From assembly GCF_020532705.1 (NCBI RefSeq), contig NZ_JAJAVD010000004.1, positions 682,001 to 746,000 of the forward strand: DNA of 64,000 nucleotides, written 5' to 3'. The notes under the pieces are model-generated. The model saw nothing but the letters and a program-made list of their open reading frames with translations. It had not been told where the DNA came from and did not search any database. The position numbers were made by a program, and so were the translations under genes. Source of the DNA: Methylobacillus caricis (lineage in GTDB: Bacteria; Pseudomonadota; Gammaproteobacteria; Burkholderiales; Methylophilaceae). Positions 1-8,326 of this stretch are shown here, one piece after another; within the stretch, counting starts at the first letter, position 1, and the number at the start of each line of letters is the position of its first letter.

Positions 1-2041
1 AATAAAACTGGTAGTTATTGCGTCCGTAGTTCTTGGCATGGTACATCGCCACATCTGCACTCTTGAACAGCTTGGCGCTGTCCTTGCCGTCATTTGGGTA
101 AATGGCAATACCGATACTGGTGGAAATGAACAGCTCTTTATCCTGAATGATAAATGGCTTGGCGATCTCTTCATTGATCTTTTTCGCAATCGTGGCCAAG
201 TCATCCGCATTGCGTAACTCAGGGAGCAATATGGCAAATTCATCGCCACTGAGCCGGGCCGTAGTGTCATACGCACGCACTGATGCCTGCAGGCGCTTTG
301 CCACCGCCACCAACAATGCATCGCCAGCTTGGTGCCCCAGGCTATCATTCACTTCCTTGAACCGGTCCAGGTCAAGCATCATCAAGCCGAACTGGTTGCC
401 GTGCCAGCTTGCATCAGCCAGCACCTGGTTAACCCGGTCGGAGAACAAGGTCCGGTTCGGCATACTGGTTAATGCATCGTAATAAGCCAAGTAGTGAATC
501 CGCTCGCGATACTCCATAAGTTCGGTAATATCGCGTTCCACCGCCAGCACGCCACTGACCTGGCGATTGTCGTCAAACTCGGGAACAATGCGCACATGGA
601 TAAACCAGGCGGAGCCATCTTCGTTTTCACCCCTTAGCTCAAGAAAGTCTGGTGTTGCACTGGCAATGACTGCCTTGATCTTTTCTTCATATTTCAGGTA
701 GATATCGCCGCCAGGAAACTCGGCAGGGGAGGTGCCTATAATTGTCTCAGTGGCCACTCCCAGGCGCTTTAGCCAAGGGGTATTGACATAGCGCCTGCGA
801 GCCTGCAAATCATAACGGGTAATGGTATCCGGCGTGTTATCAATCAAGGATTGCAACTCGCGTTCGCGCTGGATCAGTTTATCTTCATTCAGCTTGGCCT
901 CAGTCACATCACGTGCAAAACCGACAGTGCCAATCATCTGGTCACCCACGACCACTGGCGATTTATACGTCTCTATCCAACCGCGTTCACCAGAGGGAGT
1001 TTCAAACATATCGACCACAAAACAAGGCAGGCCGCTTTCAAGTACCCGCTTATCACTCGCGATATACGCGGCTGCCAGATCCGGCGGGAAAAAGTCGAAA
1101 TCCGTCTTGCCGGCCAGGACATCTTTGGACTCGACCCCGGCCATTCTGGCGTAGGCACTATTAGCCGACAGCAAGCGGCTCTCAAGATCCTTGAACCAGA
1201 CAACAAACGGGAAATTCTCAATCAGCGCGTTCTGGTATTGATCACGTTGCTTGAGTTTCTGCTCTGCACGCCGGATGTCTGAAATATCACGGGTAATGGT
1301 CAATATTCCAGTAATGTCTCCATCAATATTGCGGTCAGGCACTGCATGTAAGGACTGGCAGACATACTTGCCATCCTCTTCCCATTCCAGCTCGATATGC
1401 TGGGCGATGCCAGAAAGCATGACTTGCCGCAGCCTTTGCTCGTAAAGCGAAGGCTGCATTGTGGGCCTGCCCCAAAGCTCGGTCGGAGTTTTACCGAGCG
1501 CCAATGCGGCAGGAATACCAAATACCTTTTCATATCCGTCACTTAAGAAAATTCGACGGCAATCCTGATCATAACGAATAAAGATATCGGGAGAGTTTTT
1601 GACAAGCTGGCGGTATTGCAGCTCTTGTTCGCGCAGTTTGCTACGGAGGGCAATACGTGGCGTAATATTACGGACCAAGGAAACACAATATGGTGTGCCT
1701 GCATCATCTAGATAGTTGCTTTTGATCTCTACCGGGATAATTTGGCCATTTTTTGCCTGGTGCCGACTTTCATGCGTCACAACCCCATGTTCCTTCAGCT
1801 CTTGCCAAAGAGCGGGCCAACGCTCAACCGAAACATCCGGGTCGATGTCCAGTATAGTCATTTGCAACAACTCGGCTTCAGTGTATCCAAGGTGCTTACA
1901 GCTTTCGGCGTTTACAAACCGGATCCTGGCCTTTTCATCACACAAGAATATTGCTTCGCTTATTCTACTGATAGCAAAGCTTAATACCTTCAGCTGATCT
2001 CCTGCACTTAATAGCTGGTCATCGACGTCCGTATTGCTCAT
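1..2041 (-). CDS. Multi-PAS diguanylate cyclase (GGDEF protein), 3' end outside window
   Basis: Reading the minus strand from an ATG at 2041 (preceded by GGTGA about six bases away) gives 680 codons open to the window edge. The protein has no obvious signal peptide or membrane segment. It holds about four consecutive PAS/PAC modules (roughly residues 20-130, 145-255, 265-385 and 390-510), each ending in a typical PAC phrase such as 'ITRDIS' or 'VERDIT'. A GGDEF domain follows from about residue 520, with the active-site signature RLSGDEF near residue 598, so the first Gly of GGDEF is Ser. Such proteins make cyclic di-GMP from two GTP, and the PAS modules probably sense small ligands or redox state. 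The gene leaves the window just after the GGDEF helix 'MYHAKNYGRN'. An EAL domain beyond the edge is common in this architecture but cannot be seen. It is separated from the two-component genes by about 100 bp. Confidence 0.9.
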   Translation of the reverse strand, partial: MSNTDVDDQLLSAGDQLKVLSFAISRISEAIFLCDEKARIRFVNAESCKHLGYTEAELLQMTILDIDPDVSVERWPALWQELKEHGVVTHESRHQAKNGQIIPVEIKSNYLDDAGTPYCVSLVRNITPRIALRSKLREQELQYRQLVKNSPDIFIRYDQDCRRIFLSDGYEKVFGIPAALALGKTPTELWGRPTMQPSLYEQRLRQVMLSGIAQHIELEWEEDGKYVCQSLHAVPDRNIDGDITGILTITRDISDIRRAEQKLKQRDQYQNALIENFPFVVWFKDLESRLLSANSAYARMAGVESKDVLAGKTDFDFFPPDLAAAYIASDKRVLESGLPCFVVDMFETPSGERGWIETYKSPVVVGDQMIGTVGFARDVTEAKLNEDKLIQRERELQSLIDNTPDTITRYDLQARRRYVNTPWLKRLGVATETIIGTSPAEFPGGDIYLKYEEKIKAVIASATPDFLELRGENEDGSAWFIHVRIVPEFDDNRQVSGVLAVERDITELMEYRERIHYLAYYDALTSMPNRTLFSDRVNQVLADASWHGNQFGLMMLDLDRFKEVNDSLGHQAGDALLVAVAKRLQASVRAYDTTARLSGDEFAILLPELRNADDLATIAKKINEEIAKPFIIQDKELFISTSIGIAIYPNDGKDSAKLFKSADVAMYHAKNYGRNNYQFY

Positions 2042-2142
2042 TAATGTCACCGAGAGATATTTTTATGATTTCAACAAGATTAAACCATAGAGCTGTAGTG
2101 GATTCTTAACATTGCAGCATTATTTTTATATATAGGCGATGT

Positions 2143-3528
2143 TCAATTTTTCCGCGGAAAATCAATCATCACTTCCAAACCGCCACTTGCCAGATTCCTT
2201 AAGTGTATTTCTCCGTCATGCGCTTCCACAATTGTTTTGGCAATGCTCAAGCCCAAGCCCGACCCACCTGTCGTGGCGTTTCTGGATGTCTCTACACGGT
2301 AAAACGGCTCGAATACCTGCTTGAGCAGCTCCTCAGGAATCCCGGGACCATGATCGCGTATTGCAATTCGCAGGCGTGATTCGCTATCAATGACTTCGAT
2401 ATGGGCGGATTTCCCATAGCGTATCGCGTTTTCCAGCAAATTCTGCAGGCAGCGTTTAAGACTGATTGCGTAGCCCTCAAAAGGCTGGGCTTCTCCATGT
2501 AGCAATACTTCAGCACCGGTTTCCTGGGCATCGACCTGCAAGCTTTGCAGCATTGCGTTGATATTGATGATATGCCGGTTCTCATGCACCTCAACCCCCC
2601 GCATGAAATCCAGCGTTGAAGAAATCAGGCTTTCCATGCCTTCCAGGTCATGCCTGAATTTCTCCTTTAATACGGGATTCTCAATAGATTCGGTGCGCAA
2701 GCGCAAACGGGTGATGGGGGAACGTAAATCGTGAGAAACAGCAGCCAAGAAGCGGGTTTTCTCCGTCACCGTATCAATCAGGCGCTGCTGCATCAAATTG
2801 AATGCCTTGGCCGAACGCCTGACCTCCGTCGGCCCTGTCTCATCCAGTTGAGGACTGTATATATTGCGTCCCAGCCGCTCTGCAGCAGCCGCAAGCCGAT
2901 TCAAAGGCCGCATGATCTGCCTCACGGCAAACAATGCAATACCGATAATAATGACGATACGCACAAAGTAAATGCGGAATAGATAGTCAAACAAATCCAT
3001 CAAGGGCGCCAAACTCATGCCTGCCTGACCTTCGTAAGCATCCAGCTTCAACCATTGTCCACTATCCAGCTGTACATACAGGACAAAATGCGCCGAAGGA
3101 TAATAGGATTCGAATAGGTCCAGCCAGCCTGCCTCCTTGCCCTGATCATCATGCAGATCAATATCGTAAAGCCGCATGGGCAACAAGCGGCCGAACTCCT
3201 GCTCGAATACCCGCTTGAACAGGAGCTCAATCGCGCGATCACGGGTTTTCAGGGCATTGGGGCGTGGAGGAGCGTCGACCGGCGTGAGTTGATACAAGGG
3301 ATTGCTCAGCTTCTTGATCAGCAGGCGCTCATCTTCCACCTTACTGATTTCAACCAGGCTGATGCTGTCTGAAAGCTTGGCTGCAAGCACACGGGTAGGA
3401 ATCTCCAGCGCCTTGCCATAATTCATGTCATACCAGATAAACCCTGTCAGAATCTGCGCCGTCATTGTGCCGGCCACCAGGACGATTACAAGACGGCCAA
3501 ATAATGAGGCTGGCCAGAGCCGCTTCAT
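2143..3528 (-). CDS. Sensor histidine kinase, EnvZ-like
   Basis: This is a 461-residue membrane sensor kinase that partners the response regulator encoded just upstream. It has a transmembrane segment at about 12-34, a periplasmic sensor region to about 180, a second membrane segment at about 185-205 and a HAMP linker to about 255. The HisKA dimerisation domain has the H-box SHDLRSP with phospho-acceptor His266. The HATPase domain has N and G boxes (NLLENAIRYG, DHGPGIP, GGSGLGLSIA). The length and order match EnvZ-type kinases. Its start overlaps the regulator stop by 4 nt (ATGA), so the two are translationally coupled. The stimulus cannot be told from sequence. A diverged fragment of residues 107-145 of this protein is found again at 5563-5679. 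Confidence 0.93.
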   Translation of the reverse strand: MKRLWPASLFGRLVIVLVAGTMTAQILTGFIWYDMNYGKALEIPTRVLAAKLSDSISLVEISKVEDERLLIKKLSNPLYQLTPVDAPPRPNALKTRDRAIELLFKRVFEQEFGRLLPMRLYDIDLHDDQGKEAGWLDLFESYYPSAHFVLYVQLDSGQWLKLDAYEGQAGMSLAPLMDLFDYLFRIYFVRIVIIIGIALFAVRQIMRPLNRLAAAAERLGRNIYSPQLDETGPTEVRRSAKAFNLMQQRLIDTVTEKTRFLAAVSHDLRSPITRLRLRTESIENPVLKEKFRHDLEGMESLISSTLDFMRGVEVHENRHIININAMLQSLQVDAQETGAEVLLHGEAQPFEGYAISLKRCLQNLLENAIRYGKSAHIEVIDSESRLRIAIRDHGPGIPEELLKQVFEPFYRVETSRNATTGGSGLGLSIAKTIVEAHDGEIHLRNLASGGLEVMIDFPRKN

Positions 3529-4247
3529 TTTTCGTGCTGGACCTGGCTGACCAGCATATAACCAGCATTACGCACAGTACGAATGATGGTCGGATTACGC
3601 GTATCGCTCTCCATATGTTGGCGCAGCCGGCTAATACAGACATCGATTGAACGGTCAAAAGCCTGGCTGTCCTTGCCGTAAACGTGTTCAATCAAAAACT
3701 CGCGGCTTAAAGGGCGATTGGGATGCTCCAGTAATGCCCGCAGCACCATATAGTCAGAACTGCCCAGTGAAACGATTACCCCCTCAGGCGAAAACATTTG
3801 TCGTGCCTGGGTATCCAGGCGCCACCCTTGAAAACTGATATAGGCATATTCGTCAGCACCGGCCTTTTCCCGACTGGGACGTATGCGACGCAATATCACC
3901 TTAATTCGTGCAAGCAATTCACGCGGATCAAATGGCTTGGGCAGATAATCATCGGCACCGACCTCCAGTCCGACAATGCGGTCTATCAGTGTGCCCTTGG
4001 CCGTCAGCATGATCACTGGCGTATCATCCTGCGCGCGCAATTCACGGCATAGGCTCAAGCCATCTTCCTCGGGCAGCATCAGGTCCAGCACTATAAGGTC
4101 TATCTGCTCCTTATTGACCAGCCGCCACATCTCACGGCCATTTGCTGCCTCGGAAACAGTAAATCCAGAATCGCGCAGGTACTCCGTCAGCAATTCCCGA
4201 ATTTCATGGTCGTCATCAACGACAAGGATATGGTCCTGATTATTCAT
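3525..4247 (-). CDS. OmpR-family response regulator
   Basis: This 240-residue protein has a receiver domain with acidic pocket DDD at 11-13, phospho-acceptor Asp55 (VLDLMLP), Thr82 and Lys104 (YLPKPFD). A winged-helix DNA-binding domain follows at about 140-235 (RPLSREFLIEHVYG, DRSIDVCISRLRQHME, IRTVRNAGYML), as in OmpR/PhoB regulators. It is expected to be phosphorylated by the kinase immediately downstream, with which it forms a two-gene operon. About 100 bp upstream lies a Fur-box-like element, which suggests iron control of the operon. Target genes are unknown. The divergent small genes and copper cassette on the other side of the intergenic region are possible but unproven targets. Confidence 0.93.
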   Translation of the reverse strand: MNNQDHILVVDDDHEIRELLTEYLRDSGFTVSEAANGREMWRLVNKEQIDLIVLDLMLPEEDGLSLCRELRAQDDTPVIMLTAKGTLIDRIVGLEVGADDYLPKPFDPRELLARIKVILRRIRPSREKAGADEYAYISFQGWRLDTQARQMFSPEGVIVSLGSSDYMVLRALLEHPNRPLSREFLIEHVYGKDSQAFDRSIDVCISRLRQHMESDTRNPTIIRTVRNAGYMLVSQVQHEK

Positions 4248-4348
4248 TTCATTGGATTCTAAGCAATTGCAGCAAAAATATTATAAGGCAGGTTCGCAAA
4301 CTCGCGACGAATTACATCCAGAAGCTTATCCATCGGTGATTTTATTTT

Positions 4349-4367
4349 AATAATTATTATCATTAAC
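4349..4367. promoter_or_regulatory. Fur-box-like operator upstream of the two-component operon
   Basis: Read on the minus strand the 19 bases are GTTAATGATAATAATTATT. They match 16 of 19 positions of the classical Fur consensus GATAATGATAATCATTATC. The site is about 100 bp upstream of the response-regulator start in AT-rich DNA. Fur with Fe(II) normally represses from such sites. Whether it acts on the leftward two-component operon or on anything rightward is inference. Confidence 0.5.
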
Positions 4368-4541
4368 AATAATGTTACAACATCATTTTAGTGAATACAT
4401 CATCATAATTTCTCATGAGGTAATCACTCTTTCTGCTCATACTCACCGCATGGTTATAGATGGACAAGGAACTCAAGCCCAATTTGCATGATGATTGCAT
4501 CTTTCCTATAGAACCAACCAAGAAAATTACACATCGGCATA

Positions 4542-4718
4542 ATGGTTAGTTTATCCAGAATTCTTAAAGACATGGCAATCATGGGTAAAACCATGCTGAG
4601 AGTAACATTGATCGGGAAAGCCAGCACCATTCTTGACTTGCAGGCTATTGCTTCTAATCGTCTGCTACTTGAACTGCCAGTATCTTTAATAAACTGGGTG
4701 AGAAAAGTTGATGATTAA
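4542..4718 (+). CDS. Possible 58-residue open frame, unrecognised
   Basis: An ATG-to-TAA frame of 58 residues (begins MVSLSRILKD, ends NWVRKVDD) lies between the two-component genes and the copper cassette. It has no convincing Shine-Dalgarno, its three internal methionines would serve equally well as starts, and I recognise no family. The composition is basic and leucine-rich. It could be chance in an accessory intergenic region or the relic of a longer gene. Confidence 0.2.
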   Translation: MVSLSRILKDMAIMGKTMLRVTLIGKASTILDLQAIASNRLLLELPVSLINWVRKVDD

Positions 4719-4724
4719 GTTTTT

Positions 4725-4755
4725 CTGACGTCCGCATAGGACGCTACCGTATAAA
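4725..4755 (+). promoter_or_regulatory. Candidate MerR/CueR-type promoter of the copper cassette
   Basis: A -35-like CTGACG (4725-4730) and a -10 TATAAA (4750-4755) are separated by 19 bp. That is longer than the usual 17 and is a hallmark of promoters activated by MerR-family regulators such as CueR. Inside, starting at the end of the -35, is the inverted repeat CGTCC-GCATA-GGACG (4729-4743), the same relative position as the CueR dyad in copA promoters. A start point near 4762 would give a leader of about 55 nt before the first copper gene. No merR-type gene is in this window. Confidence 0.45.
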
Positions 4756-4816
4756 GCCCAAACACGCTTCAGACCTAGAATAGGCTTTCGCCCCGTCTTA
4801 GTTCAAAGGAAAACCA

Positions 4817-5146
4817 ATGCAGAATAACTACCAGCCTTGTATAGAAGCACTGAAATCCTGTATTGAAGCCTGTGAACATTGTGCTGCCGCATGCAGAAGC
4901 GAAGGGTCACCCCTGCATATGCAGCGTTGCATCAGCCTTGATACAGACTGTGCCGAATTCTGCAAACTGACTCTGAATTTTCTGCAACGTGGAAGCGAGC
5001 TTGCTGACCTGGTAGTAGAAGACTGTGCTGAAATCTGCCGTGCTTGCGGCGAAGAATGTGCAGGACATCAAGCTGATCACTGTCAGCAATGCGCCCAGGC
5101 TTGCCAGAACTGCCTTGACAGTTGCCTGCAGGCTGTCGCTCACTAA
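4817..5146 (+). CDS. Cysteine-rich four-helix-bundle copper-binding protein (Csp/DUF326 type)
   Basis: This 109-residue cytosolic protein has no signal peptide and 17 cysteines, mostly spaced CxxC or CxxxC along predicted helices (for example CIEACEHCAAAC, CAEICRACGEEC and CQQCAQACQNCLDSC), plus His and Met residues. This is the pattern of the four-helix-bundle copper storage proteins, whose thiols line the bundle core and hold many Cu(I) ions. Without a Tat or Sec signal it resembles the cytosolic Csp3 class. The gene directly downstream encodes a CopZ chaperone, 36 bp away, which fits buffering and handover of Cu(I). A MerR-type promoter architecture lies upstream. The family call is firm from the Cys pattern, but the number of copper ions bound cannot be deduced. 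Confidence 0.88.
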   Translation: MQNNYQPCIEALKSCIEACEHCAAACRSEGSPLHMQRCISLDTDCAEFCKLTLNFLQRGSELADLVVEDCAEICRACGEECAGHQADHCQQCAQACQNCLDSCLQAVAH

Positions 5147-5182
5147 CCAGAATTCCTCTTTAGCCTTGAGAAAGGAACCATC

Positions 5183-5395
5183 ATGCAAACCACCCATCTA
5201 CGCGTCATCGGCATGAGTTGCGGCGCTTGCGCCAACACTGTCAAAGGAGCTTTGCAGGCTGTTAATGGCGTTAACGATGTGCAAGTAGAATTAGAGGAAG
5301 CCCACGCCACGGTGCAATATGATGAACACCAAACCTCCTCTGAACAGCTGGTTTCCGCTGTCAGTCATGTCGGGTTTGGTGCGCAAGCCGTTTGA
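5183..5395 (+). CDS. copZ: Copper chaperone CopZ, heavy-metal-associated domain
   Basis: This 70-residue single HMA (ferredoxin-like beta-alpha-beta-beta-alpha-beta) domain has the metal motif GMSCGAC at residues 10-16, where the two Cys bind Cu(I). A good Shine-Dalgarno (AAAGGAA) precedes the ATG. HMA chaperones ferry Cu(I) to CopA-type ATPases or regulators in the cytoplasm. It follows the copper storage protein gene and probably shares its transcript. The usual CopA ATPase partner is not in the window. Specificity for copper over other soft metals is inferred from the neighbour and the motif. Confidence 0.88.
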   Translation: MQTTHLRVIGMSCGACANTVKGALQAVNGVNDVQVELEEAHATVQYDEHQTSSEQLVSAVSHVGFGAQAV

Positions 5396-5562
5396 ACCAG
5401 CGTGAATTGACTGGAACAAATAATGTTAGTCGGACGGCTCGGACCTAACCTATTGATCTATCGTAAACACTGTTGCACATCAAAGTTGGTCGGGCTGCGA
5501 TGAAATCAATGATGTTATTCGATAGCTCGATCCCAGGATGGAAATTCTCACTGCCTGCTCCT

Positions 5563-5679
5563 AGAAGGGTAGTGGGACTCGAACAGATCCAGCCAACCCG
5601 CCTCCCTGCCATGATCATCATGCAGATCAATATCTTCCATACGAATAGGCAACAAGCGGCCAAACTCCTGCTCAAACAC
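5563..5679 (-). pseudogene. Relic of a second copy of the EnvZ-like sensor kinase
   Basis: On the minus strand this stretch encodes VFEQEFGRLLP, then DIDLHDD and EAGWLDLFES. That is the same segment as residues 107-145 of the kinase at 2143-3528 (DNA 3094-3210). Over about 115 bp the two are roughly 80 percent identical, and the 39 encoded residues differ at only about seven places, mostly conservatively. No start, sensor flank, HAMP or kinase core can be found around it, so it is a fragment and not a gene. The divergence pattern suggests a once functional paralogue, later deleted. Confidence 0.75.
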
Positions 5680-5963
5680 ATGCTTTACCACCCGCCACAT
5701 ATTGCTACTACCAAGTTTGAACGAGCTACAACTGAGCATTAAAGTATCATATTGGTTGTAACTCAGTTTTGGCCATAAATGTGCCAATGCTTTTGCTAAT
5801 TTAGCAAACCACCATAACTACAGGTATTGCAAAGAGAGTTGTGGACAGCTAGCGCGAGAAGTAGACTTGCGCTTGCTAGAACGCCTGACTTTCGGTGCGC
5901 ACTAAACATGAACCTTTGATTATGCTGCCGCAAAATCGATATTGAACTTGATGGAGATAGATA

Positions 5964-6212
5964 ATGGACGGCAGTTGGACTGACATCTTTCCATACTTTG
6001 CTGGAGCTTTTAAGCTTATTGTTTTAGGTATTGGAGCCTATTTTGCAATTAAATGGCATTTTGATGAAGAGAGGAGGGTGAAGGAAGCACAAGGCGTGGT
6101 ATTTGTTGAACCAAGTTTCATGAAAAAGTTGGCAATGATGATAGCCCTCCCAGTTCTTCTTGTTACTGTAGCCGTACTAGTGATTTATGCTACCAAATGG
6201 TTTTATGACTGA
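5964..6212 (+). CDS. Small two-helix membrane protein, unknown function
   Basis: This 82-residue frame has a GGAGATAG Shine-Dalgarno just before the ATG. It shows two hydrophobic helices (about 9-27 and 54-76) joined by a charged loop (HFDEERRVKEAQ), so it is predicted to be an inner-membrane protein. I recognise no family. Codon use is more AT-rich than the neighbouring glmS, as expected for an accessory or recently acquired gene. It stands alone between the kinase relic and a terminator. It is probably real because of the ribosome-binding site and coherent topology. Confidence 0.6.
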   Translation: MDGSWTDIFPYFAGAFKLIVLGIGAYFAIKWHFDEERRVKEAQGVVFVEPSFMKKLAMMIALPVLLVTVAVLVIYATKWFYD

Positions 6213-6365
6213 CGGGCTTTATTGACACGATCAATGTTTAGCTATTTCAAATAGTGTACTCACACTGTTAAGAGGCTTGGCGGTAATCACCTGCTCTTGT
6301 ACCCGAGGAATGGCCTAACTTAAGCGATGAGATACATTAGAGCGGTTATCCCAGATTCAAAACAT

Positions 6366-6394
6366 AAAAAAGCTCGCATAAGCGAGCTTTTTTA
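6366..6394. terminator. Bidirectional rho-independent terminator
   Basis: The stem AAAGCTCGC/GCGAGCTTT with an ATAA loop is flanked by A-runs on the left and T-runs on the right. It can end the rightward small membrane gene and the leftward glmU-glmS transcript. Confidence 0.85.
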
Positions 6395-6402
6395 CATTGT
6401 CT

Positions 6403-6467
6403 CGACAGACTTTATTAGTTTTTTATAATATTCGACCAACTTTATTCAAACCCGACTCACTTTATTC
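6403..6467. repeat. Three short direct repeats, CGACnnACTTTATT type
   Basis: CGACAGACTTTATT (6403), CGACCAACTTTATT (6433) and CGACTCACTTTATT (6453) repeat with start-to-start distances of 30 and 20 bp, about whole helical turns. A weaker copy, TGACGGGCTTTATT, overlaps the end of the small membrane gene near 6210. The function is unknown. They lie between the terminator and the glmS stop codon. Confidence 0.6.
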
Positions 6468-6495
6468 GCTCTAGTCAGTGGATTGCTTCGCTTGC

Positions 6496-8325
6496 TTACT
6501 CCACTGTCACCGACTTGGCCAAGTTGCGCGGCTTATCTACATCCGTGCCCTTTAGCAAGGCAGCGTGGTAGGCCAGCAATTGCACAGGTATGGTGTGCAA
6601 AATAGGAGATAGCACACCTACGTGGCGCGGGGTACGGATTACGTGCACGCCTTCACTTTCGGTAAAATTGCTGTCGGCATCGGCAAATACAAACAACTCG
6701 CCACCACGCGCGCTGACCTCCTGCATATTGGACTTCACCTTTTCCAGCAATGCATCATTAGGGGCAATCACAACTACGGGCATATTGCGATCCACAAGCG
6801 CCAGGGGACCATGCTTGAGCTCACCGGCAGGGTAAGCTTCCGCATGGATATAGGAAATCTCCTTGAGCTTGAGGGCGCCTTCTAGGGCAATGGGGTAATG
6901 CATGCCGCGTCCCAGGAAGAGGGCATGGAACTTGTTGCTGAAAGCCTTAGCCCACTCGCGGATTTGCGGCTCAAGGTTAAGCGCATACTGCACGCTGCCA
7001 GGAAGACGACGCAGCCCATCGATATAAACCTGTTCCTGTTCTGCATTAAGCAGATTACGTTGCTTGGCCAAAGTCGCGGCAAGGGTGAAGAGGGCAACCA
7101 GTTGAGTAGTGAAAGCCTTGGTTGAGGCCACGCCGATTTCAGCGCCGGCACGCGTATACAGCACCAACCGTGAGGCGCGCGGAATTGCGCTTTCCTGCAC
7201 ATTACAAATTGCCAGGGTCAGGTTCTGACCCAAGGCTTTAGCATGCTTGAGCGCTTCCATGGTGTCCAAGGTTTCACCGGATTGGGAAATGGTCACAATC
7301 AGCTGCTTGGCATTTGGCACCGACTTGCGGTAGCGGTATTCACTGGCAATTTCCACCGAGGTCGGCAGCTGGGCTATGCTTTCCAGCCAGTATTTGGCAG
7401 TCAGGCCCGCATAGTAGCTGGTACCGGCAGCAATAATCAGCACACTGTCTATCTGCGCGAACACCTCATGGGCATCCGTGCCAAACAATTCCGCACTGAA
7501 AGCGTTGTCATCAATAATCGCTTCCAGGGTATCGGTCAGGGCGCGCGGTTGCTCGTAAATTTCCTTCTGCATGAAATGGGAGTAAGGGCCCAATTCCAGT
7601 GAAGCCAGTGATACATCGCTACGGTGTATCGTACGCTCCACCACATTGCCTGCCGTATCATAAATGGTTACGCCATCGCGGCGGATCTCTCCTACATCCC
7701 CATCCTCCAGATAAATCACATTACGTGTTACGGACAACACTGCAGAGACATCTGAAGCAATGAAGTTTTCGTCCTCTCCCAGACCAATCAGCAAAGGGCA
7801 CCCCTGGCGTGCGCAAATCATGATATCCGGGAATTTAATGGAGACTACACTGATGGCGAAAGCGCCGGTCAGCTCTGTCACAGCATGCTGAACAGCACTC
7901 AATAAACTATGTTGCTGGTTCAAATAATAATGGATTAAGTGAGCAATCACTTCAGTATCTGTTTGGGATTCAAACTGATAACCTAGTCCTTGCAGACGTT
8001 CGCGCTGCTCATCGTGATTCTCGATAATGCCGTTATGCACTACTGCAATTTCACCACGTGACACATGCGGATGGGCGTTGGACTCTGTCACCCCGCCGTG
8101 GGTGGCCCAGCGTGTATGGCCTATCCCTACTTGGCCTGTGAGATTTTCTGCTGCCACCTTGCCTTGCATTTCTGCCACACGGCCCACCGCACGCACACGG
8201 CGTATGCCATCACCAAGCACTGCGATACCAGCTGAGTCATAACCTCTGTATTCCAGGCGACTCAAGCCTTCGATCAAAACAGGAACAATATTACGTGCAC
8301 CAACGGCGCCTACAATGCCACACAT
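6496..8325 (-). CDS. glmS: Glutamine--fructose-6-phosphate aminotransferase (isomerizing)
   Basis: This 609-residue enzyme converts fructose-6-phosphate and glutamine to glucosamine-6-phosphate, the first step towards UDP-GlcNAc for peptidoglycan and LPS. The N-terminal Ntn glutaminase domain starts MCGIVGAVG, with Cys2 becoming the nucleophile after Met removal, and carries the RWATHG and HNGIIENH motifs. Two SIS sugar-isomerase domains follow ([41 protein letters not shown]), and the C-terminus is KSVTVE. The length is standard. It starts 1 bp after the glmU stop, so glmU and glmS are one operon. Confidence 0.98.
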   Translation of the reverse strand: MCGIVGAVGARNIVPVLIEGLSRLEYRGYDSAGIAVLGDGIRRVRAVGRVAEMQGKVAAENLTGQVGIGHTRWATHGGVTESNAHPHVSRGEIAVVHNGIIENHDEQRERLQGLGYQFESQTDTEVIAHLIHYYLNQQHSLLSAVQHAVTELTGAFAISVVSIKFPDIMICARQGCPLLIGLGEDENFIASDVSAVLSVTRNVIYLEDGDVGEIRRDGVTIYDTAGNVVERTIHRSDVSLASLELGPYSHFMQKEIYEQPRALTDTLEAIIDDNAFSAELFGTDAHEVFAQIDSVLIIAAGTSYYAGLTAKYWLESIAQLPTSVEIASEYRYRKSVPNAKQLIVTISQSGETLDTMEALKHAKALGQNLTLAICNVQESAIPRASRLVLYTRAGAEIGVASTKAFTTQLVALFTLAATLAKQRNLLNAEQEQVYIDGLRRLPGSVQYALNLEPQIREWAKAFSNKFHALFLGRGMHYPIALEGALKLKEISYIHAEAYPAGELKHGPLALVDRNMPVVVIAPNDALLEKVKSNMQEVSARGGELFVFADADSNFTESEGVHVIRTPRHVGVLSPILHTIPVQLLAYHAALLKGTDVDKPRNLAKSVTVE

Positions 8326-8326
8326 G

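Noticed and set aside
8051-8066. CACGTG palindrome in glmS considered as parS
   Set aside because: Outside the six-base core the flanks fit parS poorly (about 11 of 16).
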